DNA from: JAEUIE01 sp035430005
GTDB lineage: Bacteria > Planctomycetota > Planctomycetia > Gemmatales > HRBIN36
Direction: 5' to 3'
NCBI GenBank assembly: GCA_035430005.1
Contig: DAOMFV010000004.1
Coordinates: 21,497-85,496 of the forward strand
Length of the DNA stretch: 64,000 nt
In this document: one piece after another, positions 1-8,350 of the stretch
How the letters are laid out: each line of letters begins with the position of its first letter
Numbering within the stretch: the first letter of the stretch is position 1
Position numbers and translations under genes: made by a program
Notes under the pieces: generated by a model
What the model was told of the DNA's origin: nothing
Seen by the model: the letters and a program-made list of their open reading frames with translations, nothing else
Databases searched by the model: none

Positions 1-253
1 CGTATCGTGCAGACTGAAAATCCTCACCGCCCGCACCGGCAGCCTTCTGGATCGCTTTGTCAATCACATGGGCAGGAACATTGTCCTTTTTTGCCCGATC
101 GACAACGTGGCGCAGAGCCGGATTGGCATCCGGATCAGGCACGCCCTTCTTGGCCGCCATGTACACCTGCTTGCTGTACCTGGAATAGACCTTCGCATTC
201 TGAATGGCGGTCTTGAAGATGGAGTGCTTGCGCTTCTCGAAAATACGACCCAT
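1..253 (-). CDS. YebC/TACO1-family protein, 5' part only
   Basis: The minus strand from the ATG at 251-253 reads MGRIFEKRKHSIFKTAIQNA and continues in frame to the window edge, about 84 residues. The text DPDANPALRHVVDRAKKDNV followed by PAHVIDKAIQKAAG is the characteristic N-terminal domain of the YebC/PmpR/TACO1 family, which has been linked to transcriptional regulation and, more recently, to relief of ribosome stalling. The opening resembles the YeeN-like subgroup more than classical YebC (MAGHSKW...). The C-terminal two thirds lie outside the window, so integrity cannot be judged. The nearest gene on the other side is a divergent hypothetical gene. Confidence 0.85.
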   Translation of the reverse strand, partial: MGRIFEKRKHSIFKTAIQNAKVYSRYSKQVYMAAKKGVPDPDANPALRHVVDRAKKDNVPAHVIDKAIQKAAGAGGEDFQSARY

Positions 254-480
254 GGGATGTCTGCCTCTCTAGTTCTTGCTTCCCCATAATCTATGCAAGA
301 GCAGCCGGGTAGGATGGGGTGAACGATAAAAACACGAAGCAAGGTGATCAGTTGGGGTCAAGCTCTCCCCACCTTGCAATTGCAAGCGTCTGGTGGGCAA
401 GCTTGGTACGTTATGTTACCATATCGATTCGCCAAACGTATGTACCATTGGGCTTTCAGGGTTGAAAAAGGGAGATGTAC

Positions 481-1032
481 ATGCCTTTGTCCAGCAGTAG
501 GAAGCGACAACTTCGTATTGCTGTCTACACACTCATGGCAGTGGCATTTCTGACTCTTCCTTGTGCATTCTGGCCCACCACTCCAAGTACTTTAGCCGAA
601 GCCATTCGAAAAGCGGATGAAGTAGTCATTTATGTAGGTCTCCCTCATCAATTATTTGAGAAGCATGACTTGGAGGAGGAACTCCGTACCAAACAAGTCA
701 TTGAGTTCTACGGCTACCCTTTCTACCAAGAACCAATTGTGCTCACTTCCTCGGTCATCAACCGTTTGTCCGAAGTGTTTGGCGACCAGAAAACCTACCT
801 GCCGTGGTCAGGACCAAAACTATGCGGCGGATTCCACCCAGACTATGTGGTGGAATGGCGCGTTGGCTGGGGCCGCTATCGAGCATTGATCTGCTTTGGT
901 TGTGATGAATTGCAATTGGGTCGATGGATCTGGTCTCGGTACGATTTGGCTAAGGATGGCGACAAGTCACTCAGGCAGACTCTCCAAGGGTTTCGGAAGC
1001 AAAGACGAGGAGAAAGGCTTCAAACTGAATGA
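481..1032 (+). CDS. Hypothetical protein with N-terminal membrane anchor or signal
   Basis: I do not recognise this protein of about 183 residues. It starts with a basic stretch (SSSRKRQLR) followed by a hydrophobic segment around residues 15-30, which suggests a signal peptide or single membrane anchor; the rest looks soluble and is rich in aromatic residues. An in-frame ATG lies at 475, but the AAAGGGAG ribosome-binding sequence abuts it directly, whereas the ATG at 481 has a 6-base spacing, so I prefer 481. The gene stands alone between the divergent YebC-family gene and the convergent ygiQ-like gene. No domain assignment is made. Confidence 0.6.
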   Translation: MPLSSSRKRQLRIAVYTLMAVAFLTLPCAFWPTTPSTLAEAIRKADEVVIYVGLPHQLFEKHDLEEELRTKQVIEFYGYPFYQEPIVLTSSVINRLSEVFGDQKTYLPWSGPKLCGGFHPDYVVEWRVGWGRYRALICFGCDELQLGRWIWSRYDLAKDGDKSLRQTLQGFRKQRRGERLQTE

Positions 1033-1320
1033 CAAGGATCACTGAAGTGTTGTCGTGGCCTTTTTAGGTCGTGTGTACAGGTACTTCGGGATCAAGCGTC
1101 ATTTGATACCCGTATATACTTCATGTAAACACAGGGTGTTGCCAGTACTGCTGTTCATCGCAACAACCATAACAGTAGCAGTACTGCGATTTTCGCAACC
1201 AAGAATATCAACATGCCCTAGGTCATATATTTCTTCTAAGCATCATAGGCGGAAGATGGCGTAAATGTTTTACTTTGCTCTTCGTCCTTCATCAGCTTCA
1301 GCAGTTTGATAAGGACATTC

Positions 1321-3399
1321 TTACTTGCCTCTACCCGGTTTCGTCTGTCTCACCTGACTGCTCCGCCCAGGTCGGTACCCACGCTTTTCCGGGGCACCCT
1401 TGGGCACCTTGTGATAATACTCCCCGCTCGCCGTATCATTGGCCCTTCGCCTTCGATCATCTAACGCTTCCTTCGGCGGGTTTGCTCCAATGAGACCATC
1501 GCAGCCGCCGATGAGATCAGCCCGACCGGCTTCGATCAACGCCTTCCGCACCTCGAAGTAGTTCTCCGGCTTGAAGAACTGCATCAGGGCTCGCTGCATC
1601 TTGCGGTTCTTCAAATCCCTGGCCACATGCACCGGCTGCTTGGTGAACGGATCGAGGCCGGTGTAGTACATGCAGGTAGCGATGTCGAACGGGGCGGGGA
1701 TGAAGTCCTGCACCTGGTCGGGCTTGTAGCCATTGTGCCTGAGGTAAAGGGCGAGGTTGATCATCGCCTTCAGGTCCGACCCCGGATGGGCCGAGATGAA
1801 GTAAGGCACCAGGTACTGCTTCGGCTTGCCTCCCTTCTCGGAAGCCTTCTTGAAGTCGCTGGCGAACTTATCGAAGTTGTTGATGTCGGGCTTCTTCTGC
1901 ACAGCAAGCACATCGGGATCGACGTGTTCCGGGGCGACCTTGAGCAATCCGCCGACGTGATGGCCAGCGAGTTCCTTCATGTAAGCTGGCGAGAGCTGAG
2001 CCAGATCCATGCGAACACCGCTGGCGACCAGCACCTTTTTGATGCCGGGGATGTTCCGGGATTCCTTCATCAGTTCGACGAGCGGCTCATGATCGGTGCC
2101 GAGCAGTTTGCAGATGCTGGGGTGAACACATGATAGCCGTTTGCACTTGGCCTCGACTTCGGGCTTGGTGCAACGCATCTGATACATGTTGGCTGTGGGG
2201 CCGCCGATGTCGCTGACGGTACCCTTGAAGTCGGGGTCGCTCGCCATCTTGTTGAGTTCTTTGAGGACGCTGTTCTTGGAGCGAGACTGCACCACTCGTC
2301 CCTGGTGGGCGGTAATCGAACAGAACGTGCAGCCACCGAAGCAGCCACGCATGATGGTGACTGAATCCTTGATCATCTCTTGAGCAGGGATCGGTTCATG
2401 GTAACTGGGATGGGGCCGACGGGTGTAGGGCAGATCGTAGAGGGCGTCCATCTGCTCTTGCGTCAGCGGGAACGCCGGCGGATTGATGACGACCGCTTGC
2501 TGATCGTGGTACTGTACGAGAGTGCGGGCATTGAACGGGCTGTTGTTAAGATGGATGAGCCGGGTCGTCTCAGCGAAGACCGCTTTATCTGCTTTCACCT
2601 CTTCGTAGCTGGGCAGGGGAAGAATATCTCGATTGCTCACCGGGCTCGGTCGTTCCGGGGCAGGCCGTCCCGCAGTGCCGGCTCCTTCCGTTGGTGTTGG
2701 TTCATCTAATGGTGGCAGGTCTTCAAGTTTATCTTTGGCACCAAGAGCGAAAGCCATTCCACGCATGCCACGCAACTGCTGAATGGTCTCGCCGTTCTTC
2801 ATCCGATGGGCAATTTCAACAATGGTCTTCTCGCCCATGCCGTAGGCCACCATGTCGCATTTGGCATCGAGCATGATGGCCCGCTTGACAGTATCGCTCC
2901 AGTAGTCGAAATGAGCGAGCCGCCGCAGCGACGCTTCGACGCCACCGGCGATGACCGGCACACCGGGGTAGGCTTCCCGACAGCGTTGCGAGTAGGGCAA
3001 CGTCGCCCGGTCAGGCCGCAGACCAATGCGACCGCCGGGAGAGTATGCGTCGTCGTTCCGCACCTTCTTGTTGGCGGTGTAGTGGTTGATCATCGAATCC
3101 ATGTTGCCAGCCGAGACGCCAAAGAACAGGCGTGGCTTGCCAAACTGCCGCCATGGATTAACGGTTCGCCAATCGGGCTGACTCAGGATGGCGACCCGAA
3201 ACCCAGCCGCTTCGAGAGTGCGTCCCAGGATAGCCATCGCAAACGACGGATGATCGATATAAGCATCGCCGGTGACAAAGACGATATCGACCTCATCCCA
3301 CCCCCGTGCCACCATCTCCGCGCGCGACATCGGCAAGTGAGGCGAAGTAAATCGCTCATGCCAGAGAACCAGGGAAAGTTTCTTGGGGGGGATGCTCAT
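1321..3399 (-). CDS. YgiQ family radical SAM protein
   Basis: This 692-residue protein matches the YgiQ/UPF0313 family of radical SAM proteins. The radical SAM cluster motif CxxxCxxC is visible as RGCFGGCTFCSI near residue 353, where three cysteines hold the 4Fe-4S cluster that cleaves S-adenosylmethionine. Upstream are family-typical segments such as VFVTGDAYIDHPSF near the N terminus and PVIAGGVEASLRRLAHFDYW around residue 150, in the cobalamin-binding-like N-terminal half. The C-terminal tail is basic and low in complexity (EKRGYRPGR...), as often seen in the family. The length is normal. The substrate of the family is not established. It is a single gene, convergent with the small gene before it. 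Confidence 0.9.
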   Translation of the reverse strand: MSIPPKKLSLVLWHERFTSPHLPMSRAEMVARGWDEVDIVFVTGDAYIDHPSFAMAILGRTLEAAGFRVAILSQPDWRTVNPWRQFGKPRLFFGVSAGNMDSMINHYTANKKVRNDDAYSPGGRIGLRPDRATLPYSQRCREAYPGVPVIAGGVEASLRRLAHFDYWSDTVKRAIMLDAKCDMVAYGMGEKTIVEIAHRMKNGETIQQLRGMRGMAFALGAKDKLEDLPPLDEPTPTEGAGTAGRPAPERPSPVSNRDILPLPSYEEVKADKAVFAETTRLIHLNNSPFNARTLVQYHDQQAVVINPPAFPLTQEQMDALYDLPYTRRPHPSYHEPIPAQEMIKDSVTIMRGCFGGCTFCSITAHQGRVVQSRSKNSVLKELNKMASDPDFKGTVSDIGGPTANMYQMRCTKPEVEAKCKRLSCVHPSICKLLGTDHEPLVELMKESRNIPGIKKVLVASGVRMDLAQLSPAYMKELAGHHVGGLLKVAPEHVDPDVLAVQKKPDINNFDKFASDFKKASEKGGKPKQYLVPYFISAHPGSDLKAMINLALYLRHNGYKPDQVQDFIPAPFDIATCMYYTGLDPFTKQPVHVARDLKNRKMQRALMQFFKPENYFEVRKALIEAGRADLIGGCDGLIGANPPKEALDDRRRRANDTASGEYYHKVPKGAPEKRGYRPGRSSQVRQTKPGRGK

Positions 3400-3441
3400 C
3401 TATGTCAGTGTAAGCCTATTTCCCTCTTCCGTATACCTACC

Positions 3442-3500
3442 GACTTCGCCATTGCACCAGAATCCCCGGCGTGCGACGATGCAGCCGGTATTGTTGTTAC
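3442..3500. repeat. Direct repeat copy 1, upstream of the 3516-4526 gene
   Basis: About 58 bases here are repeated, in the same orientation and with roughly ten differences, at 4541-4599. The best conserved core is GCGTGCGACGATGCAGC followed by GGTATTGTTG. The copy ends just before the start codon at 3516, and the second copy lies just after the stop at 4526, so the two bracket the gene. They could be remnants of a duplicated upstream region, of a decayed paralogue start, or of a mobile unit. Confidence 0.7.
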
Positions 3501-3515
3501 GGCTGAGGCCGATTG

Positions 3516-4526
3516 ATGCTGCAATTGTTGAGTCGCCGCTGGTGGGGCGTGACGGGGTGGGGGTATTTGCTCTCGCTGGGAGTGGCTACAGGCTTGTACT
3601 GTATGCTGCCCATGTCCCATACAGCAGCGCATATATGGTCCTTCGATGGCACCATTCGCTTTGAAGGCTTCACTCGGGATCATCGAAATCTAGTCATTAC
3701 CAATCAGCGGCCCGATCGTACCGTCTTCCATCATATTCAAATAGAGACTGGTGTATGTACCACCTATTTACCTTTGCGGCATCCGGATCACGAGATTGAT
3801 TTCCAGTCGTTAATGAAGGAGCGATGCTCGCTCAAGTATGTCGAACATGGAATAAACTTTTTACTCGGTCCGTCTCAAGCAAATGATGTTCCATCAACAT
3901 TAGTTCTGGTCAAACGTGATGGTAGCGAGCAAACGTTGCATTGTGATGTTGGGATTCTGGGTTCTGGAAGGATCAACGGTTCCACGAGTCAAGGTCTTAC
4001 TTTTCTGTGGAAATCCGATTTCGCTAACGGCCTTGCTTCTATCGATGACAATGAACGCTGGCTGATCGTGAGTCGCCGATATTCAGAAGCATGGCAACCA
4101 GTTTTGCAGTGGGTACAAAAGACCTTTGCTTGGAAGCCAAGCTATTGGGGTGATGGGTATCGCTACTCAGCTGCAATCATCAATGTTGTCACAAGTCAAG
4201 AGACTAGGTGTCCGTTGCAGGCACACAGCGAACCTCGCTATGCAATGCATCCCGAAGCGCTTGGTTTTGCTGTATTAGACGTCAGAGAAATCGGTGTCAA
4301 TGCTACGACAGGGGGGAACATTTGTAGCAGCACCCTTTCCTGGTACCACCTCCCTTTGGGTTCAACTCAGCACTCCCTGCAACAGTGGTGCTTCATTCTC
4401 GCAGCTTTTGGGGTGCCGGTGGCTTTGATGATGTTGTGGAGTGTATTTCGTCGAAAGAGATGGATGCCTGTCTCCGTGCCCCTCACCCCATCACCCCTCT
4501 CCCTCCGGGGAGAGGGGAACCAGTAG
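3516..4526 (+). CDS. Hypothetical protein with membrane segments at both ends
   Basis: I do not recognise this protein of about 336 residues. A hydrophobic segment near residues 11-30 (WGYLLSLGVATGLYCMLP) and another near residues 296-315 (FILAAFGVPVALMMLWSVF) suggest a large extracytoplasmic domain anchored at both ends. The ATG at 3516 is preceded by GAGG at a reasonable distance; a TTG sits directly before it. The last 15 residues (PLTPSPLSLRGEG...) are translated from an intergenic-type hairpin repeat, so the natural C terminus may have been replaced or extended by that repeat. The gene is bracketed by a 58-base direct repeat. No function is proposed. Confidence 0.6.
   Translation: MLQLLSRRWWGVTGWGYLLSLGVATGLYCMLPMSHTAAHIWSFDGTIRFEGFTRDHRNLVITNQRPDRTVFHHIQIETGVCTTYLPLRHPDHEIDFQSLMKERCSLKYVEHGINFLLGPSQANDVPSTLVLVKRDGSEQTLHCDVGILGSGRINGSTSQGLTFLWKSDFANGLASIDDNERWLIVSRRYSEAWQPVLQWVQKTFAWKPSYWGDGYRYSAAIINVVTSQETRCPLQAHSEPRYAMHPEALGFAVLDVREIGVNATTGGNICSSTLSWYHLPLGSTQHSLQQWCFILAAFGVPVALMMLWSVFRRKRWMPVSVPLTPSPLSLRGEGNQ
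4494..4517. repeat. Hairpin repeat forming the 3' end of a coding region
   Basis: CCCCTCTCC and GGAGAGGGG pair around a six-base loop, preceded by CCCCTCACCCCATCA. Translated, this gives the PLTPSPLS-type peptide that is common where this widespread GC-rich repeat runs into gene ends in many bacteria. Here it supplies the final codons of the 3516-4526 gene. Confidence 0.6.
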
Positions 4527-4540
4527 CGTACCGCCTAAAG

Positions 4541-4599
4541 TACTTCCCCATTGCGTCAGAATCCCCTGCGTGCGACGATGCAGCTGGTATTGTTGCCGC
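4541..4599. repeat. Direct repeat copy 2, downstream of the 3516-4526 gene
   Basis: Second copy of the 58-base direct repeat described at 3442-3500, with about ten substitutions. It starts 14 bases after the stop codon of the bracketed gene. No open reading frame of credible coding character follows it before the terminator-like hairpin at 4681. Confidence 0.7.
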
Positions 4600-4680
4600 T
4601 GGTAATTGCCAGTCGTGGCTTCTACAAGGTAGTGGACATTACTGCCTCGCGCCGTTCCGATATTCAATCCTACATCAATA

Positions 4681-4710
4681 CAGCCCCCAGGCACACTTGC
4701 CTGGGGGCTG
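4681..4710. terminator. Bidirectional terminator-like hairpin
   Basis: CAGCCCCCAGGCA and TGCCTGGGGGCTG form a long perfect stem around a four-base loop, followed on the plus strand by TTTCTGTT. It lies between the convergent hypothetical gene ending at 4526 and the M28 peptidase gene ending at 4741, so it could stop transcription from both sides. Confidence 0.7.
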
Positions 4711-4740
4711 TTTCTGTTGTCCATCAATTGAATGGTGCAA

Positions 4741-6831
4741 CTACTCTCCCACAACCTTGATCTTCAACTTCCCCGGAGCGCTCTTGCGATCAACCAGAAG
4801 TGTCAGTTCCTGGCCTGGTTTGTACTTGCTCATGATGAGCATATAGGAATTTTCGCCGTCGTTCATACTGGAAATCTTCCTGCCGTTGATTTCCAAGATG
4901 CGATCGCCTGATTTAAGACCGGCCTTCTGGGCCGGCTTGCCATCGGTTACACTATCGATCATCACACCAGGGCCTGGATCGTTGTAATCGAACATGATGC
5001 CCATGCGGGGTACCTTGACCGGGGCAATTTCCTTGTCGCCATCGGTGGAGGCCTTGCCGGCATGGGGATCAGTTTTCTCTTCTTTCTTATCTCCCTTGGC
5101 CGGAGTCGGTGATTTCTCAGCCTTTACTGGAGGCGTATTGATCTTCTTATCAGCTTCGTTAAACGTTTTCCTGGCGGACTCTGCGCTGGGTTGGATGTTT
5201 GTCCCGGGTTTCTGGAATTCAGGCTTTGCCATCGTGGTCAAGCCTTCGAGGATATTCTGGCCCAGTTCTGCACACTGACGGATGCCTTTGATGTTTACCG
5301 TCTGCCACACATCAGTGGGACGATGATATTGGGGGTGCATACCAGTAAAGAAGAAGAGAACCGGAATTTGCCTCTTGTAGAACGAATAGTGATCGCTGGC
5401 TCCAAAGTAGGGGCTAGACAGCGGCTTGATGATCTCGACATTCAGATCAGCGTTGGCCTTATCTACGAGGGCTTCAAATTCTTTTGCCGAGCTGACGCCG
5501 ACAATTTCAAGTGGGTACTTCTTCTCACGGGCGCGCTTGATCCCTTCTTCGTCAAGGTTCTTGCCAAGCTTGTTTTCGTCAAAGCCAAGACGGCCGACCA
5601 TGTCGAGGTTGAGCATGGAGGCGGTCTTAGCCCACGGGAACAGTGGGTTCTTGGTGTAGAAGTCAGACCCGATCAGGCCCCATTCTTCAGCCGAATACCA
5701 TTGGAACACCACCCGTCGGCGGTTCTTAGTGGCGTTTGGGCCGCTCTGCAGATCCTGCCAGCGACGGGCAATCTCAAGGTTACAACACGAGCCGGACGCA
5801 TTGTCGTCCGCCCCGTGATGGATTTCCTTGCTGTTAGCCAGCGAGCCGGTTTCACCACGACCAACGTGATCGTAGTGGGAACCAACATAGACAATCTCTT
5901 CAGCGAGATCGCCTGCACCGGGTACAGTGGCCATTACGTTCTTTATCTTGATGCCATCACGATTGATGTCTGCCTTCAGGCTGACGGTGACGTCTTTAAG
6001 CACAGCACTGCAAGGCTTCTGGCTCTCTACAATCGTTGCCTCGATGTCTTTGAGCGATTTCATCCCCGCTTTGCCGAGCATTTGGTCGATCACACTTCGC
6101 TTGACATGAAAGACAGGAGGTGCTTCCTTCTTGGCACGGGTGCCGGCGAAGTTGAACCGTACCAGATCGTCCGAGTCCTTGCTGAGCGTTGCATCATTGA
6201 CGAGGATGATCGCGCCAGCTTTCTTCTCAATAGCACGATTGATCTTGCTGGTCAGCGTGGACAAGTCTTCGGCAAACTTCTTTTCTGTCTTTTCATCCTG
6301 TTGTGGAGATTTACGAAGGATGATTACTACTTTGCCAGCAACATCCACACCTTCGTAGTCATCGTATCCAGGTTCATTATTGGTGATGCCAAATCCGGTA
6401 AAGACAACGGCTGCATCTTTCAGAACACCGGCGTTGCCAGCTCCGAGCGTTTGCACCGTGGTCTTGGGGAACTCGATCGTATTGCCGGCGACGGTGAACT
6501 TTACGTAGTTGTCGTTGCCCAATCGTGGGCCGGCGAGTTTGAAGTCATAGGGTTGGAAATAGGTGCCATCGACACCCGCAGGTTGTAGACCAGCTTTCTT
6601 GAGTTGGCCGGCAATATACTCAGCGGCCTTGTTGATCCCTTCGGTGGTGCTGCCACGCCCTTCCAGTTCATCACTGGTAAGATAATAAATGTCGCTCATG
6701 ATCCGTGATTCGGATTCTAGCGGGTTGAAGAGCTTGGCATTACTGGTAACTGGAGTCTTGTCGGTGGCCCAGGCCAGTCCGGAAATGCTCGTTAGGAGCA
6801 CAGCCAGAAGGAAGAAGTGTCGTCGCAACAT
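4741..6831 (-). CDS. Secreted M28-family zinc aminopeptidase with PDZ domain
   Basis: This 696-residue protein has a signal peptide (hydrophobic residues 5-22, ending near GLAWA), a protease-associated domain inserted around residues 130-290, an M28 peptidase core and a C-terminal PDZ domain from about residue 605 (GLKSGDRILEING). The expected zinc ligands and catalytic residues are visible in order: His in GSHYDHVG near 317, Asp in HHGADDNASG near 338, Glu-Glu in SAEEWGLIG, Asp in NLDMVGRLG and His in GMHPQYHRPTD. A low-complexity Lys/Pro linker precedes the PDZ. It probably trims peptides outside the cytoplasmic membrane. A terminator-like hairpin follows the stop. Confidence 0.88.
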   Translation of the reverse strand: MLRRHFFLLAVLLTSISGLAWATDKTPVTSNAKLFNPLESESRIMSDIYYLTSDELEGRGSTTEGINKAAEYIAGQLKKAGLQPAGVDGTYFQPYDFKLAGPRLGNDNYVKFTVAGNTIEFPKTTVQTLGAGNAGVLKDAAVVFTGFGITNNEPGYDDYEGVDVAGKVVIILRKSPQQDEKTEKKFAEDLSTLTSKINRAIEKKAGAIILVNDATLSKDSDDLVRFNFAGTRAKKEAPPVFHVKRSVIDQMLGKAGMKSLKDIEATIVESQKPCSAVLKDVTVSLKADINRDGIKIKNVMATVPGAGDLAEEIVYVGSHYDHVGRGETGSLANSKEIHHGADDNASGSCCNLEIARRWQDLQSGPNATKNRRRVVFQWYSAEEWGLIGSDFYTKNPLFPWAKTASMLNLDMVGRLGFDENKLGKNLDEEGIKRAREKKYPLEIVGVSSAKEFEALVDKANADLNVEIIKPLSSPYFGASDHYSFYKRQIPVLFFFTGMHPQYHRPTDVWQTVNIKGIRQCAELGQNILEGLTTMAKPEFQKPGTNIQPSAESARKTFNEADKKINTPPVKAEKSPTPAKGDKKEEKTDPHAGKASTDGDKEIAPVKVPRMGIMFDYNDPGPGVMIDSVTDGKPAQKAGLKSGDRILEINGRKISSMNDGENSYMLIMSKYKPGQELTLLVDRKSAPGKLKIKVVGE

Positions 6832-7052
6832 TGGGGGTAAATCTCCGCGGAATTATAGTGCAAGTCTATCTTAGATAATTGGGTCTAAAGGAAGTAGCGA
6901 GTAACACAAATGTGCTTGAGAATGAGAAAATCGTCATGATTGAAGCTATCCCATGCCTTCTGGCCGGTGGGTAAATGTTGCATGAAGTTCAGCAAACAGA
7001 TGGTTGCAAATGACAATAACAGCGGAGATACTGATGCCTGGAGGGTCTAATC

Positions 7053-8255
7053 ATGGCAAGAATGATAGCTTGCGGGGCGTGTCGTCAAACATTGACACTA
7101 CCAGAAAAAGTAGGTGCAGGACAAAAGATTAAGTGCCCGGCTTGTGGAGCAATCATGCCAGTCTCAGGATCGGCACGACCGGTGGTATTGCCGGTACGGC
7201 AAGGAGTCGCTGGATCAACTCATACTGTCAGGTCAGTGCCAACGGACTCTTTAGGAAAGCCGCTGGTCAAGCAGTCCAGCGAACTCCGAACACCAACTCC
7301 GGCACCTGTGGGTGACGGTAAGCTATCAACGCCAAAACCAAAGAAGAAAAAGAACAAGAAAAAGGAATTGACCGGCCTCGGAGCAGGCGTGAAATGGATG
7401 ATCGGCGGTTTGACACTGTTTTGTGTCACTGGCATCGTCCTGATTCTGATCCTCATACCCTGGGGAAAGATATTCACAGGTTCGCCGGAAGCTGAAATCG
7501 TCGATGTCTTCACAGCGGTCAATTCGATGGGGTACAACAACGTCGGCGTGAGGGTGATGAACTCGGATACCGCTGCCTACTGTATTCCCGGGCCAAGACA
7601 GATCATGGTGGCCCGGAACAATCCTCAGGGCAAGTATCTTTTGCTGCATCTCAAAGTGCCTAACTCCGATGTGGACAAATTCTTTCAGGGAGCTCGCGGC
7701 CGCATCTATCTAAGCAAAGGCCATATTCAAGTTGAAAGCAACGGAGTAACGAAGGATGCCGTCTACATACAGGACGACAATGTCGCTGCAGGTCATTTCC
7801 AAATGAGTTATCAGCCTCCGCAGGGAGATGGCCCTAGCATCCCACTGAGGGATTACATTGGGCCTAAAAGCGATTCGACCGCCAAAAGCTGGACACACGA
7901 CGGCTTGATCAAAGAGTACAACGACGATGTTACCTTCGAGGACAAGAACGGTATGCAGGTCAGGATTTCCATTGGCAGTGAACGGCAGGATGGAGGCGGT
8001 GGGAATGTTCTGGAGCACCTGACAGGGAAAAAGATACTAGGCAACCAGCAGGGGCTGACGGGAAATGTCGGAGGCTATGTACACGTTGCCTGGAACGTAG
8101 ATTCATCCGGCTACATCGTCAGCGATGATTTGGAAGAGCCTAACGAAATCGCAACAAGTTGGAAGGTGAACTGTCTGGTTGAATTACCAGCCGGGGCAAA
8201 AGGCGAAGTGACGCTGAAGGTGCTGGGCAAGAGCCGGAAGCTGAAAATCAAATAG
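7053..8255 (+). CDS. Zinc-ribbon membrane protein of unknown function
   Basis: The 400-residue product begins with a zinc-ribbon-like pair, CGAC near residue 7 and CPAC near residue 30, a layout frequent in planctomycete proteins. A lysine-rich stretch (KPKKKKNKKK) precedes one hydrophobic segment near residues 115-135 (FCVTGIVLILILI), after which follows a long domain of about 260 residues I do not recognise. The topology suggests an N-terminal cytoplasmic ribbon and an extracytoplasmic C-terminal domain. GGAGG stands 8 bases before the ATG. It is convergent with the YTV-type gene; two hairpins separate them. Confidence 0.7.
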   Translation: MARMIACGACRQTLTLPEKVGAGQKIKCPACGAIMPVSGSARPVVLPVRQGVAGSTHTVRSVPTDSLGKPLVKQSSELRTPTPAPVGDGKLSTPKPKKKKNKKKELTGLGAGVKWMIGGLTLFCVTGIVLILILIPWGKIFTGSPEAEIVDVFTAVNSMGYNNVGVRVMNSDTAAYCIPGPRQIMVARNNPQGKYLLLHLKVPNSDVDKFFQGARGRIYLSKGHIQVESNGVTKDAVYIQDDNVAAGHFQMSYQPPQGDGPSIPLRDYIGPKSDSTAKSWTHDGLIKEYNDDVTFEDKNGMQVRISIGSERQDGGGGNVLEHLTGKKILGNQQGLTGNVGGYVHVAWNVDSSGYIVSDDLEEPNEIATSWKVNCLVELPAGAKGEVTLKVLGKSRKLKIK

Positions 8256-8274
8256 TACGATGAAAAACACACAC

Positions 8275-8302
8275 GGGACGGACGACTTGCGTCGACCGTC
8301 CC
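8275..8302. terminator. Terminator-like hairpin between convergent genes
   Basis: GGGACGGACGAC pairs with GTCGACCGTCCC around a TTGC loop with one mismatch. It lies 20 bases after the stop of the zinc-ribbon gene and lacks a long T run, so rho-independent function is only likely. Confidence 0.55.
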
Positions 8303-8313
8303 ATGCGAGGAGG

Positions 8314-8337
8314 AGCTGACCTCACACGAGGTCAGCT
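8314..8337. repeat. Hairpin repeat unit
   Basis: AGCTGACCTC and GAGGTCAGCT form a perfect ten-base stem around ACAC, 13 bases before the stop codon of the minus-strand YTV-type gene. Its form is that of the short dispersed hairpin repeats seen elsewhere in this window, and it may also act as a terminator for the minus-strand gene. Confidence 0.55.
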
Positions 8338-8350
8338 ACAGAGGTTTGAA

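Noticed and set aside
373..386. Perfect 14-base palindrome CTTGCAATTGCAAG in the YebC-family upstream region
   Set aside because: It could be an operator, but a single short palindrome without a known regulator is not enough to call a site.
1055..1264. 69-codon plus-strand frame with a hydrophobic stretch
   Set aside because: It starts with GTG, has no clear ribosome-binding site, and its composition is not protein-like apart from one hydrophobic stretch; there is no recognisable family.
5191..6588. 465-codon plus-strand frame opposite the M28 peptidase
   Set aside because: It lies entirely antisense to a gene with clear catalytic motifs; its own sequence has no recognisable domain and is explained as a shadow frame.
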